Origin: Gonatopus flavifemur
Lineage: Eukaryota > Arthropoda > Insecta > Hymenoptera > Dryinidae
Assembly (NCBI GenBank): GCA_018340375.1
Contig: JAFFJZ010000001.1
Span: 41,408,001 to 41,472,000 of the forward strand
Length of the DNA: 64,000 bases
Reading direction: 5' to 3'
Under the pieces are notes generated by a model. That model was not told where the DNA came from and ran no database searches. It worked only from the letters and a program-made list of their open reading frames with translations. Both the position numbers and the translations under genes were made by a program. Positions 46,732 to 57,571 of this stretch are shown here, piece by piece. How positions within the stretch are numbered: the stretch's first letter is position 1; the number at the start of each line of letters is the position of its first letter.

Positions 46732-47230
46732 CACGGAGAGGAATGTATTCGGAAAAAATACCATTTTATTCGTAAACTAAAACTATCCGGAAAAATCAGA
46801 CAATAGCTTATAACATAACTCCTACTCATTGCCAGTTGTGATGGTAAAAATCCGAATTAATCTCGATTTTTACCATCGCAGCTGAGAAATTGTCTGATTT
46901 TTCCGAATAGTTCTAATTTACGAATAAAATGGTAATCTTTCCAACCCGAGTCGAAAAATTTGAACGTTTTATGGCCTCATATTCCGTTTTTAGACTGATT
47001 TTGTCCTGATTTTTGAATAATGCGGACAAACACAGTACTTTTTCATGATTTTAGTCTGAATTCCTCCTCAATCACTTTCATTCGTTTGAGAAGAAATTCA
47101 GACTAAAATCATGAAAGAGGACTGTTTTTGTCCGCATTATTCAACAATCAAGACAAAATCAGTCTACAAACGGAATATGAGGACAAAACCGTTCAAATTT
47201 TTCGCCTCGGGAAATAAATTTCTCACCGTG
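46732..47230. mobile_element. Palindromic MITE interrupted by a second element
   Basis: The left end CACGGAGAGGAATGTATTCG and arm (ATACCATTTTATTCGTAAAC, CCGGAAAAATCAGACAAT) pair with an inverse arm at 46885-46942. The end itself resumes at 47214 and closes with TTTCTCACCGTG at 47230. The flanks are GA on the left and TA on the right, so the duplication is not preserved. Confidence 0.7.
46945..47211. mobile_element. Nested palindrome with CCCGAG ends, AA duplication
   Basis: CCCGAGTCGAAAAATTTGAAC at the left is inverted at the right (GTTCAAATTTTTCGCCTCGGG). AA flanks both sides (46943-46944, 47212-47213). Arms continue through CATATTCCGTTTTTAGACTG, GACAAAATCAGTC and TTCAGACTAAAATCATGAAA. It interrupts the right end of the surrounding element. 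Confidence 0.75.
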
Positions 47231-48221
47231 TAAAACATGCAAAGCGACGACTTATTATCCTTGACCCGGCAAGAATACAATATTCATAGATACCGTGAAC
47301 CATGATAAACTACGAAGAAAATTTTACATTGAGTTAGCAAGAAATAATTGTTGACATCAATATCATTATCGCCAGAATGGAATAACTTATTTTATTATGC
47401 AATTTATTGAAATATGGAAATGATAAGACATTAAAGCATTACAAAATCTTGATTTTGATGTTGCATACATTATTCAACGACTCACTCGATCAAGATTCTT
47501 CATTAATTAAGATACATACGTGATTAAGTAATCTATTACAACATCCACATCATCGGAATATAAAATTCAAACTTCACTAAATCCAATACGTTTTCTTCTC
47601 GATGCAGATGCATTTACATTCCATGCTGCTGCGTTATTATTCCACTGAATTCAGTACGCGATGGATAAGCAGAGGAATTTAAAAAAATTATTTCATCGAG
47701 CAAAAAGGGATACATCGATAATTACTATATTTCTCAAGGAGTAAATATAAGTAACGATAATGGATGTATATTTATAGAAATGAGCAAAGATAAATGACCC
47801 AATCGATACTCGAATGTTCAAAAAGTTATCTCATTTGAATAGAAATGAATCAATTTCTGCTTGAAAGTAGAGAATTATGTATCGATACTATTCAGCTTTA
47901 TGTATATTCAGATGTACAAACAGAAAATCCTCCTATGGATTCCAATTCCAAAAAACAGAATAAACTGTTCTCAGAATTCCGTGAATAACTCGTTTAAATG
48001 GAATAATGGTGATGTTAAAATAAGATATTTAACTTTCTCAACTAAGCAGAATCGAGGTAGAATATTGATAATTTCGATATACAAATATCAGCTCGTTTCC
48101 ATGTTTCTCACAAAAGTTATAGAGTTTTTCTACGCCAATGATTACGCCCATGAATATGATGTAGAAATACAAACTTTAATTGAAACATGCAATCAATATG
48201 TGACTGAACGGAACACTTGAT
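47231..48221. other. Gene-less stretch
   Basis: AT-rich. A 119-codon frame at 47861-48220 opens only with TTG and has no recognisable motif, so it is not annotated. Confidence 0.3.
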
Positions 48222-48421
48222 CAGGGTGTCTACAGAATTCTTAATAAAACTTTCCCTGACATTTCCCAGACTTTCCCTGACGGGATTCACAAATTTCCCC
48301 GACATGTCAATCCGGTATTATGCCAAGTTATTAAGTGAATAAAAGTGAGTGGATTCAATTTTAATGTTTCATGGGATCGAATGAACATGAATACATCTTT
48401 GAGAGATATTTGTATAATGTA

Positions 48422-48653
48422 CACTGAAAGAATTTTGTTGTAAAAATTACCGTCGAATTTCAGTAATCGAAGGATAAGTGAAAATCCTCCAAAAAGTTAC
48501 TGTGCAACTTGTAAAAATGAGTGAAATCTAAACAGTTGAGAGTGATATTTTCTACAAGTTTTGCAAAATTCACAGTAATATTTTTAGAAATTTCTGCTTG
48601 TCCCTCGATCACTAAAATTCCACGGTAATTTTTCAAATGAAATTCTTCCAGTC
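48422..48653. mobile_element. MITE family E, copy 3 (inside the hAT-like element)
   Basis: It starts CACTGAAAGAATTTTG and ends GAAATTCTTCCAGTC, with TA at 48420-48421 and 48654-48655. The sequence follows the copies at 21850 and 34990 throughout, with the same total length within one base. Confidence 0.75.
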
Positions 48654-48864
48654 TAGAATCACAAAAATATCTTAGAATTTGAATACAAAAGAATTTCTTC
48701 AACACTGGAATTCATATAGTATTTTTGAAATATTTCAACACATGCTACTTGAATGAATACATCTAGTTTTACTAATTCAAAATGAATTTCAGTTTATCGT
48801 CTTTGAATTAAATTTGATCAAAACTTGAGAGAAACATAATTTCTGACAGATAATCGGGGTATCA

Positions 48865-49080
48865 CACTGAGACAATTTTATATTTGGATTTATTTGGATT
48901 GACTAAACTTTATTTGAATCAACTAAATTCCAATTTAATGATGGACGTACTAGAGTTTCAGTTGGATCGAGTAAAAAATTTATTTCACTCAAATAAAATT
49001 CACCCGAATGAAGTAAAATTTCATAGGATGAAATGAAATATCTACTAGGTTCGTATTCAAATAAATCATTTTTCTGGGTG
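48865..49080. mobile_element. MITE, CACTGAGACAATTTT end, CA duplication
   Basis: CA lies on both sides (48863-48864, 49081-49082). The right end is AAATCATTTTTCTGGGTG. The interior repeats ATTTGGATT, TTGAATCAACTAAA and ATAAAATTCA words in both orientations. Similar words at 49190-49345 and 49840-50015 suggest a second, disrupted relative. Confidence 0.5.
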
Positions 49081-49792
49081 CATGTGATTCAACCGAAGTA
49101 TCAATCATGAAAGAATATAACGAAAATCAAAATATCTCTGAAACTTCAGTACTTCACTCCAATAGGTCCAAATAGATATTCCTTTGACAGAAAAAAATAT
49201 TTTGTTCGTGTAAAAGAATTTATTACTTGGTCCATCGTTTGAATAAAACATTTGTTTGAATCAAAAAATATTCATTTTTGTTGAAGAAATATTTATTTAG
49301 ACCTATTCAAGTAACAATTTCTAAGATTCAAAAAAATACCTTTTCTTGTGTATGCCATGTTTTGAACTTGATATTATTGTCTCGAACTTTATTATTAGAA
49401 TCTGTATATATGATTCCGTACTAAAATGCTCATTATTTCTTATCCTATACTTATTTATATACATTCTCACAACACTAATGTCTTCAGAAGCACTCAGGAA
49501 TATCTGGAATCTTCTGAAGACGTTGTATTATCTCCAAAATATTTTGGAAATATTACTAAAACATTTGTGGTGTGTAATCTATCAGGCATTGAATGATATT
49601 AGCAATAAACAAATACAGAATATTCCATGAAATTTATCAAAACTTTCTACCTTATGAATGATACAGAAAACGATTTGATAACTGAAAATGCTTTGTTTTA
49701 TCAGGAAGTTTTTAATTTTTTGTAATTTGTTTTTGCGACTTTTTGACCCTGCCCCTCTCTCCATGTAGCTCCACCATGGCTTTTTTCTGAAC

Positions 49793-49804
49793 CCCCCCCC
49801 CCCC
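49793..49804 (+). repeat. C homopolymer within C-rich repeat
   Basis: Twelve consecutive C lie inside a C-rich stretch (49745-49815). A second C-rich stretch at about 50080-50175 shares the TGTAGCTC word and a CCACGTAGTTTATGGACGA-type phrase, so both may be pieces of one inserted repeat inside the hAT-like element. Confidence 0.6.
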
Positions 49805-50513
49805 GCCCTCACGTGGGAACGCAGTTTTTGACGTTCAACCAAATGAATTTTTATCCAAAATATGACCCCGATCAAATTTGAATTAGCCGGAATGCAAGAT
49901 GTATTCCATTGAAATAAAATTTCTCTCATTCCAGGTAGATTTACTTGAGCCAACTGGAATCTTATTTGATCTAATCAAATATTTATTCGGTTTATAATTG
50001 AGTGGATCATTTTTCTGAATGTTTATACAGAATTTTCTTCCAAGTACAAGATAAATGAAAAAACACGTAGCTTGGAACCAAACTCCCCCCGTCCCCCCTG
50101 TAGCTCAGCGTCGCATTTCATCTTACCCATCTCTCCCCCTTTATGGGCCACGTAGTTTATGGACGACCCCCAACATGAAGTAAATGTTTCATACGGTGGA
50201 AATTTAGTATCCTGACAAGGACTCATTGATCATAAAATTGGAATCAATCATTTAATTGGAGAAATTCATGTATTAAAAGATTCAATTGAGTTTTTATGGA
50301 GAATGAAAATTATCATCCAGCCATAAATTAGTGAAAAAAAGGTGGTTTTTTGAATTCACAGTGATGGTTTTTGATTAGATTTATGGGGAAAAATTTTCTT
50401 CGTACTTAGCGAAACGAAATCCCTGACTTTTCAGACTTTACGAGAGTTTCCATGACATTCCTTGACCTATTTTTTCCCCTGACTTTCCAGGATGTGGACA
50501 CCCTGAACTTGAT

Positions 50514-51174
50514 AAGTAATTCTACTAATTCTCGATTCGATATCGAATTATGAATTACTGTGCTGATGAAAGATTTCAATATACAGAAATAATGTTCCCC
50601 GTATATAATGGAAGTTGAAGAATTAATAAGCATATATCGATTTTGTGCTATACTGTACTGTACGTATCCACATACACTATCATGAAATAAAATTGTCACA
50701 AAGGGACAAGACACGCTCGCTAAACGTGCGTCGTTAAACGTTTTAGATCTCAAGTATTTTTGTATTCATGGCGCGTTCGCTTTACTCGACTCTCGGGGAC
50801 ACGCATTTGTTACTTCACGTTTCCTCCTTAAGGGCATGCCAGTACTAAAACTTCAGTCAGCTCTTTTGTGTAAGATTATTTGGAATTGGTTGAATATAAT
50901 AATATACCTTGAGATATAATATGTCTTTAATGCCAGTAGAAGCGCTCTATACGATGACATATTTTCAAGTATGATTTGTACATCTCCATTAGTGAAAAAT
51001 AATTATATATGACCTATATACAAATATATCGAAATTTATATATGGGCGTATAAAAAATTGATATAATTATATATGATAGAAAAATATATATAATATTTAT
51101 CATATATAAATACTTCAAATTCCCTGAAACATGGGAATAGTTCATTGGAAAATGGTCAAGAGACATGGCTGGAA
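50514..51174. other. Gene-less stretch
   Basis: Nothing supported. Very AT-rich, TATA-dominated sequence lies at about 51000-51115. Confidence 0.3.
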
Positions 51175-51635
51175 CCCTAGTAGAAATTACGATTGGGAAT
51201 TAAATAGACCTAGTTTTTTAACGCACTTTCTAGCCTGTGCCCATCCAGATGTCCCAGGGGTTGGTAGAATGTTGTTCAACTGATGATTAGAAATGTGAAA
51301 TCATGTGTTTCCTGTAAAATCACACCTGTGAATAAAGTAACAATGTATTTTGACATGTAATCTCCAATCAAGAACGTTGATTTTGAATTTATTTCCATAA
51401 AATAATCCCAAGTGACAAATTGAGATGTTGGAGCTTGCTTTTATTTCTCTGCCCGTATTGATGAACTATCGATGTTACTGTACGATCAGTTGACGCATGA
51501 AAAATCTACATAAATCAACTAAATGTTTGGGCACTAAAGTCAAATTGACTGGAATGCGTTATCCAGTTGCCCCCACGTGGGTCCCATCTAGTACGTGGAT
51601 GGTAAATGGGATGTCCAGATAAATTTCTACCAGGG
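51175..51635. mobile_element. CCCTAGTAGAAAT family element, empty-site copy
   Basis: CCCTAGTAGAAATTACGATT at the left faces AAATTTCTACCAGGG at the right. It is the counterpart of 39267-40017 without the nested hairpin, which makes it the reference for that insertion. The flanks CATGGCT and AGCCATG are themselves inverted. Confidence 0.75.
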
Positions 51636-51676
51636 AAGCCATGGAAAACTATCGGCCCAAGCTCGGTCTGATTTTA

Positions 51677-51796
51677 TACTGGAAAAAAGGGTTTAGTTGA
51701 ATATTGGACAGCTAGGAAATATATCCACCCTAAATAAAAACTCGGTTAAACAAAATCAATTTTATTTATCGTAGCTAGGTGCCTTTTATCTCAGTG
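51677..51796. mobile_element. Small MITE family B, copy 2
   Basis: It shares GTTTAGTTGAATATTGGACA and GCTAGGAAAT with 14456-14599. The right end is TTATCTCAGTG followed by TA (51797-51798); TA also precedes the left end (51675-51676). Confidence 0.55.
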
Positions 51797-51798
51797 TA

Positions 51799-52659
51799 TC
51801 ATTTCCAAGCCACGTTTGATGAAATTTTCAAAACAAATGTCGCGTGCTCATTTGCATCAGGCTCGAGTCAAGATTAGAACATTCTTCTCCTTCGTGTACC
51901 ATCAACTGATAGAACCGATAGAATAAATATTTCTCACATTGAATATAAACATAATCCTCGACATAGAGACACGTTCATGCACATTTATTCTCTTGTTCCA
52001 ATCAAGTAGCTTCTTCAAATTTCAATGTGCAAAAAAAAAATAACCTAAAACTGCATGCAAACTATTAATCTTTTAGAACAATCAATAAAATTTCCATTTA
52101 TATAACCCATGAATTCAATAAAATAAAGTGGAAATGGATAGTGTATCATACATACGTGTATATACGTATACAGTACGGGTGATTTATGTAAACTCACTAT
52201 GCAGGACCCAACGTAGAACGCGCTTAAGGAATTTGAAATATGAATAAAGCTGTGTATGTAATTTGTCTGAAATTTCTATGCACAACTTGTGTGTGAAGGA
52301 TGAATGTACTTTATGAAAATACCATAATTCTTTGTTCCATTTGATCGGTGTTATGGTAATTATTAGGTTCTCCACTCATGATGCATATAAGAGTAAAAAA
52401 ACAAGATCTGAAATCCAAAATTATTGTCAAGTTCAATCTAATCGAGAATTCTGAATGGATTATGACACAGAAATCATTCGTTGTATCAAACGAAACGTTC
52501 ATTATTTTTTCAATGATTGGGAATGTAGTTTTATAATGAGGAGCTGATGATCGAGTCGTATGAATTTCGTATCCATGCAGATAATGCGTATTGTGCAAGT
52601 TTCGATTTTTCATTGAAATGGATTTATAGGGAATTTACTGGTCTAATATCATTTTCAAA
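51799..52659. other. Gene-less stretch
   Basis: AT-rich. A 100-codon minus-strand frame at 52311-52613 has no recognisable motif and is not annotated. Confidence 0.3.
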
Positions 52660-52910
52660 TACCATAATCCGTTCCAATAGATCGAGTTTTCATGTTCCTG
52701 AAGTTTAAATCGTTTATTGAAACGAATTAGTAATCAAATAATGGGATATTCATCTGTTTCAAACCCAAAGTCTTGCAATACATTTCACGAATAATGTTTC
52801 CAGTTCCAAGGAGTCGATTCAAGAAAACAAATAACGATGAATCATCAGATTTCGTGAGATTGAATTTTCGTTTCGTTTCTATAAATGATTCAAACTTCAC
52901 GAATATGAGT
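52660..52910. repeat. Dispersed repeat, copy 4 (INDSNF-type)
   Basis: It shares ACCCAAA.TCTTGCA, AATAACGATGAATCATCA-like and TTTCGTTTCTATAAATGATT words with 6600-6760 in the same order, and matches the minus strand of 30790-30900. The frame that reads INDSNF is open here from 52773 to 53105 but is not otherwise recognisable. Confidence 0.45.
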
Positions 52911-53537
52911 TTTCACTATTCATATTACTCGAACCGAGAAGAAACCTCAATTTTATGTGAAAATTCAGATGAACAACGAATTCAACAAATTATATTTTTA
53001 ATCTTGTCCATGCATCTTGTCTATGTAATCTGTATATGCATCCCTTTTATTACAAGCAGCAAAATGATTGATATTCTTCTTTTGTTAGAAGAAATCTTTC
53101 AATAAATCAATAGAAATGTTTAAAATCATTGCCGTATCCATATTCCATAACAAAACATTTGTTTCATTGATGCTCTCTTTATTTTGAAGGATTACCTATA
53201 TGGAAATTGAAATCCGGTGTCATATTGGCGCAGCATCATTGTCGGAGCTATCAACGATGACAAATATAAACCCGTTGTCCAAATGATAACAACCTTCTAC
53301 ATAAGACCCTGTACCGGAGACAATATATACTAGCCCGTATTGACACAATTGTGACGTCTTTAATCTGTCCAGTTGAACTGATTGATCTGGTCTACGAATG
53401 ATAATTATCGGTTTAAACGATGGAATAGGAATAGAAATAGAAAGCATAGATATCATTTTCGTTAATAAATCGATCCAGATTCAAAGTCCAATTGTTTCTA
53501 TTTCAATTTGGATAAATTCAATAACGCGAACCAAAGA

Positions 53538-53843
53538 TCATTCGAGATATTTATATTTTGAAATGTATATCAACCTCGGTTGAACATTGGCATGACCTAG
53601 ACCTGTTAGATCGGCGGTATGGATCCACCAGAGTTGATTCAGTATCGCAAAGAATCTAGCCACTTTCAAGATCCAGTGTTGTTCGATGTCCGTCAAACAT
53701 ATGGCATCAATTGGAAAACAATGATGGTACAGTAATGATTTAATTGTTCTCCCTAATAAATTCTTGCCAAGACTGGATCGTTTGTTCATCTCCGCTAATA
53801 TCCACATGGGTAGAGATTCACTGAATCTCAATTCAAAATTCAT
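53538..53843 (-). CDS. Unrecognised open frame of 101 codons
   Basis: An ATG at 53841-53843 opens a minus-strand frame that ends at 53538. The product mixes hydrophobic and polar segments (for example WILKVARFFAILNQLWWIHT) and several aromatic residues, more protein-like than most AT-driven frames nearby. Downstream on the same strand (53456-53220) another frame gives YGLVYIVSGTGSYVEG and VIVDSSDNDAA, but stops lie between them. If both belong to one gene it is spliced or broken. The DNA here is less AT-rich than its flanks. No family was recognised, and it may be spurious. Confidence 0.25.
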   Translation of the reverse strand: MNFELRFSESLPMWILAEMNKRSSLGKNLLGRTIKSLLYHHCFPIDAICLTDIEQHWILKVARFFAILNQLWWIHTADLTGLGHANVQPRLIYISKYKYLE

Positions 53844-53890
53844 TTCCCTGCTTTCAAAACTACTCCAGCTCTTGATACCACAACTCGTTC

Positions 53891-53906
53891 TTTTTTTTTT
53901 TTTTTT
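53891..53906 (+). repeat. T homopolymer, 16 bases
   Basis: A run of 16 T is followed by a T-rich stretch to about 53942. It could be the end of an old retroposed sequence on the minus strand (A tail), but no partner sequence is recognised. Confidence 0.6.
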
Positions 53907-54169
53907 GAAAGTCGGTTTTCATTTTTTCTTCTTTTTATTTTTATAAGTAAATGAGATATCTGGTTACGAGGTAAATCTCAAACGCTCGCTTTAAAGAAAC
54001 ACGAGAACTAGTTCGAGCGGGTTGCTTATATTAGAAGAGATAGGTTGCAGGTTACGGGAATAAAAAATTTACATCACAGAGCGAAGAAAGATTTTTACGT
54101 GTATAGTATTTTTGTGAAAAATCCACGATTTACTTTCCTCCATCTATAGATTGAAAGATCTCCCAGGCG

Positions 54170-54562
54170 ATGCCTTTTCACATAAAAAAAACGAACAACA
54201 AAAACAACCTAGTACCAAAAGAGCATAAATATGATGATTCATTTTCCTGTGTGCTCATGCGAATTGGCGCACTTACGCTTCAATGCATTATAAAACACGT
54301 CAAAAAATGCAAAGTTACATCTCTTACATTGTTTATTGGAAGAGTTATTCGCCTTATGCGCGTATCTCTTGGAAACAATTGTCTGATTTTTCTCTGCCAA
54401 TATTCAAATATTTCTTCTATGAGAGCTCCATTCCATCGAGTTCAAGCAATTGTGAAGAAGAACGAGAAGGAGAAATCCAAAATCCTTTTGAATCTTCGTC
54501 TGATCGGAAATAAACGAGAGGATAAACAAAAGCGTCTATGCAAAGAGGATTCGAGTTATTGA
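54170..54562 (+). CDS. Unrecognised open frame of 130 codons
   Basis: It is the longest ATG-opened frame in the window apart from the transposase. The product is basic and lysine-rich at both ends, with a hydrophobic middle (SLTLFIGRVIRLMRVSLG) and a charged tail (KKNEKEKSK). A second plus-strand frame is also open across 54283-54513, which weakens the case. Just downstream (54635-54843) a frame without an early ATG gives a very acidic stretch (EEINDDDDELSDELSDE) from a threefold CTCAGTGATGAA-like repeat. No known family is suggested, and it could be chance. Confidence 0.2.
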   Translation: MPFHIKKTNNKNNLVPKEHKYDDSFSCVLMRIGALTLQCIIKHVKKCKVTSLTLFIGRVIRLMRVSLGNNCLIFLCQYSNISSMRAPFHRVQAIVKKNEKEKSKILLNLRLIGNKREDKQKRLCKEDSSY

Positions 54563-54843
54563 ATGGCGAGGTTAAGCTGCCGATGTAAATACTGAACATA
54601 GATGAAACGTTTTATCGGAGAACGAGGGATAATAGATTGAATACGATGAAGAAATCAATGACGACGATGATGAGCTCAGTGATGAACTCAGTGATGAACT
54701 TGTTGATGGAAATAACGAGAATGATAAGAATTTTGATCATGAAGAAGGTGGAGTAATTCTTTATATGAGAGATAAGTTTGCATTTACGATGAAAAGGATC
54801 ATTTCACATAGAAATGCATTGAGCTTACAGTGTTGGAAATATT

Positions 54844-56465
54844 AGTGAATTCCATGAACATTTGTCTACGCTGACTATCCGATATTTTCAATCCTCATTA
54901 ACAGCTCGATCAATTCAAATCTGGGATTGATTCAACTGTGTGTATAGTAAAATCTCTATATACTTGAATCGATTCGGTTATCAATTGAGGTTAGGAATAT
55001 CCAACCATCGGTGTTGTGATACATAATTCTCTCTACAAAGCAAACAGAATTACTGTATGAAGCGATAATGTTGATTACATCGAACTTATATGTAAAAAAA
55101 TGTACATGTACATTGATTATTCAGATTTTCCCACACGATGAGGCACCGTTGGATGTACTTTTTCTAATGTAAAAAATTTGGCTAATATCGCGTTGTCATA
55201 AATCATTTCAGATCACGCTACGAAACAAAAACAAATGAAATAAAAACAAGAATACAGATGAATGGGAGAACAGAAACGGGTGAATCCAGATTAGCATACA
55301 ATAAACAGATTACAAAGGATACGGAGTGTGCGAGGTATGTGTAAATGAAAGGGTTGGCAAACGAGAGACAAGGATGGAGGGTTACATCGATCTAGTTCAC
55401 GGATTCATTACTCTTGATGATAATGAAGAGATTTGAAATTACCTACTTACTTATCCAACACCCTAAGAGATCTAGCCTCAAGTAGTTTACCTATAGGAAT
55501 ACGTATATGTCATGAAATAAAGTCGTTATACCGAGGGCATAATGAGGCTGAGAATTATAGAACATTCCAATCTCAATTTCGAAACTATAATTCCCCTACT
55601 CAACGAATAGATTGTGCGGAATACTTTAACAAGAATGTTCATCAAGAATCTAAATTTTCATTATGAGAAATGAGTAAGTAGAACAATCAATTTGCGAGTT
55701 TCTCACAGTCAAAATGAATAGATAAGTGAATATCATTTCCAGAATTTGACATGAGCGGGTAATGGAATTTTCTGATTGATTAACTGAATCATTTGAGGCT
55801 CAAAGAATTATTTGACTAGTAAAAGAATACTCAAGTTGGGGATTTTTTAAACGAACCTCGTTTATTGAACAATAAAGCGGTCAGAATGAACTAAAATCAC
55901 ACTAAAAAGATAAAAAAATAACCTTTCAAATCTGGAAGAGTGAGAGTTCGAAAACTGTACTTCACTGGGATTAGAAAACAGAACTTATCCAATTCGAGTT
56001 AAATTTTTTCCTAGTTTGGGGAATATTCACTCTCTTAGAATCAAGAATTTATTCTGGAATAAAAGCGTTTCTTGAAATTTTCATATGAAACTTTAAGAAT
56101 CCATCTCAAACAGTGAAAATTCACTTGAAACCGCAATAGATGCCCCTCGTGTGGCTGCATGAAGAGTAAAATTCCGCAGTCAAAAATTTACAGGATTAAC
56201 TGTAAATGTCAGTGCATCATCAATGAACGGTTACAGATTTCGCGATTAAAACTGTGATCATATTTTATTAGTAAAATCGTTCAGGAGTTCCCACAAAAAA
56301 TGTTCGCTGTATACGTGAAATGTATGTTTCCACGCGCAAAAGAAAAAGAAAAACATTGGAAAGAAGACCCTGGGGTTGCCTTTCAATCCATACTGGAATC
56401 ATTCAACGAGAAAGAGGAGGAATATTAAATATTTGTGTTTTAATACGAGTTATTTACTGTATTAA
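54844..56465. other. Gene-less stretch
   Basis: AT-rich. No supported gene or element ends up to the mariner target site. Confidence 0.3.
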
Positions 56466-56467
56466 TA

Positions 56468-56490
56468 TTAGGTGTGCAAGTTGAAACTCG
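56468..56490. repeat. Mariner terminal inverted repeat (3' side of the gene)
   Basis: It begins TTAGGTGTGCAAG, follows the TA at 56466-56467, and is identical in inverse to 57710-57732. Such ends are the transposase binding sites in this family. Confidence 0.9.
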
Positions 56491-56542
56491 GCTTTTTTTT
56501 TCAAATTCAATTTTAATCAAATAATACTTCTTTCAAGAATTA

Positions 56543-57571
56543 TCAATTAAAATATTCACCGTTATTATCTACAGTCTTTTGCCATTTATCGGGTAGTAGA
56601 TAAATGCCTTCACGACAGAAACTGGGTGGTTTTAGAACAAAATAGTTATCCAACCATTTCCGGACATCTTCGATATTCATGAAGTGCAGCTCCTTCAAAT
56701 ATGACGACATTGGTCTAAATAAGTGATAATCAGAAGGAGCTAAGTCTGGTGAATATGCCGCATGAGGTACAACTTCACAGCCTAAATTGAAGATGAGTTC
56801 CTGGGTTGGTTTTGCTGTATGTGGACGTGCATTATCATGCAGCAGCATCACGTTTCGCCTTCCTTGCTCCGTAAATGGTCTTTTTTCCTCCAGAGCATCA
56901 CTTACTTTGATCAGCTGGGCCCGGTAACGCTCAGGTGTGATAGTTTGGCCAGGTTCGAGAAGCTCGTAGTAAATGATTCCTTTCCAATCCCACCAGGCAC
57001 AGAGTAAAACTTTCTTTGCATGAATATTCGGTTTTTTAAGTGATGTAGATGGCTGGCCCGGATCAACCCATGCTTTTCTACGTTCAGGAATGTCGTACAA
57101 AATCCATTTTTCATCACTCGTGATGATTTTATGCAGAAAATTATTCTTCTTGAACCCAGAAAGCAAATTCATGCAAATGGCAACTCTTTGTCTTTTATTT
57201 TCTTCCGTCAGTTCATGAGGAACCCATTTTCCTTCCTTCTGTATTTTTCCCGATGCATACAATCGAAGTGAAATTGCTTGACGAGTAACTCCTAACTGTT
57301 CTACAAGCTCTTCTTGAGTTTGACATGGATTTTCATTCGGTAAAACTTCAAGTTCTTCATCCTCAAATTTTTTGATTGCACCTGGATGTGGATCGTCCTC
57401 AAGACTGAAATTTCCATTACGAAATCTTGTAAACCACTTTTTCACTGTTGAATGGCTCACAGGATGTTGATCCAATGTCGTATCAATCAATTCCATAGCT
57501 TGAGCAGCATTTTTATTGATTTGAAAACAGAATAGAATAGGATGGCGTAAATGTTGCTTATCGAAATCCAT
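56543..57571 (-). CDS. Mariner transposase, apparently intact
   Basis: The protein cuts out and reinserts its own element at TA sites in the nucleus. I start it at the ATG at 57569-57571 (MDFDKQHL...); an upstream GTG in frame would add six residues but is not a normal start. This gives 342 residues, close to the family's usual 340-350. The N-terminal part (about 1-110) holds two helix-turn-helix units for binding the ends (STVKKWFTRFRNG at 41-53, TRQAISLRL at 96-104). The linker has PHPGAIKK where most mariners have a GRP-type motif. WVPHEL is at 116-121. The catalytic acids are D153 (TSDEKW), D246 (HDNARPH) and D281 (SPDLAPSDYHLF), with 34 residues between the last two, the mariner D,D34D signature. 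The C-terminus (LPDKWQKTVDNNGEY) recalls the cecropia-type/SETMAR group, though the subfamily is uncertain. There are no frameshifts or internal stops. Confidence 0.95.
   Translation of the reverse strand: MDFDKQHLRHPILFCFQINKNAAQAMELIDTTLDQHPVSHSTVKKWFTRFRNGNFSLEDDPHPGAIKKFEDEELEVLPNENPCQTQEELVEQLGVTRQAISLRLYASGKIQKEGKWVPHELTEENKRQRVAICMNLLSGFKKNNFLHKIITSDEKWILYDIPERRKAWVDPGQPSTSLKKPNIHAKKVLLCAWWDWKGIIYYELLEPGQTITPERYRAQLIKVSDALEEKRPFTEQGRRNVMLLHDNARPHTAKPTQELIFNLGCEVVPHAAYSPDLAPSDYHLFRPMSSYLKELHFMNIEDVRKWLDNYFVLKPPSFCREGIYLLPDKWQKTVDNNGEYFN

Larger units (their letters stand above)
48222..50505. mobile_element. hAT-like non-autonomous element, 8-bp duplication
   Basis: CAGGGTGTCTAC at the left faces GTGGACACCCTG at the right. 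The flanking octamers are CACTTGAT (48214-48221) and AACTTGAT (50506-50513), seven of eight identical. Near both ends are CCCTGAC/TTTCC words (TTTCCCTGACATTTCCC, CCCCTGACTTTCCAGG). CAGGG-type ends plus an 8-bp duplication are typical of the hAT superfamily. No transposase frame remains, and the interior has taken in at least two MITEs (48422-48653, 48865-49080). Confidence 0.7.

Noticed and set aside
47861..48220. Plus-strand frame of 119 codons
   Set aside because: It opens only with TTG, has no recognisable domain, and runs up to the edge of the hAT-like element.
54635..54843. Acidic frame with DELSDELSDE as an exon
   Set aside because: It arises from a 12-bp direct repeat, has no ATG or good acceptor, and no conserved motif; it is mentioned only under the neighbouring frame.
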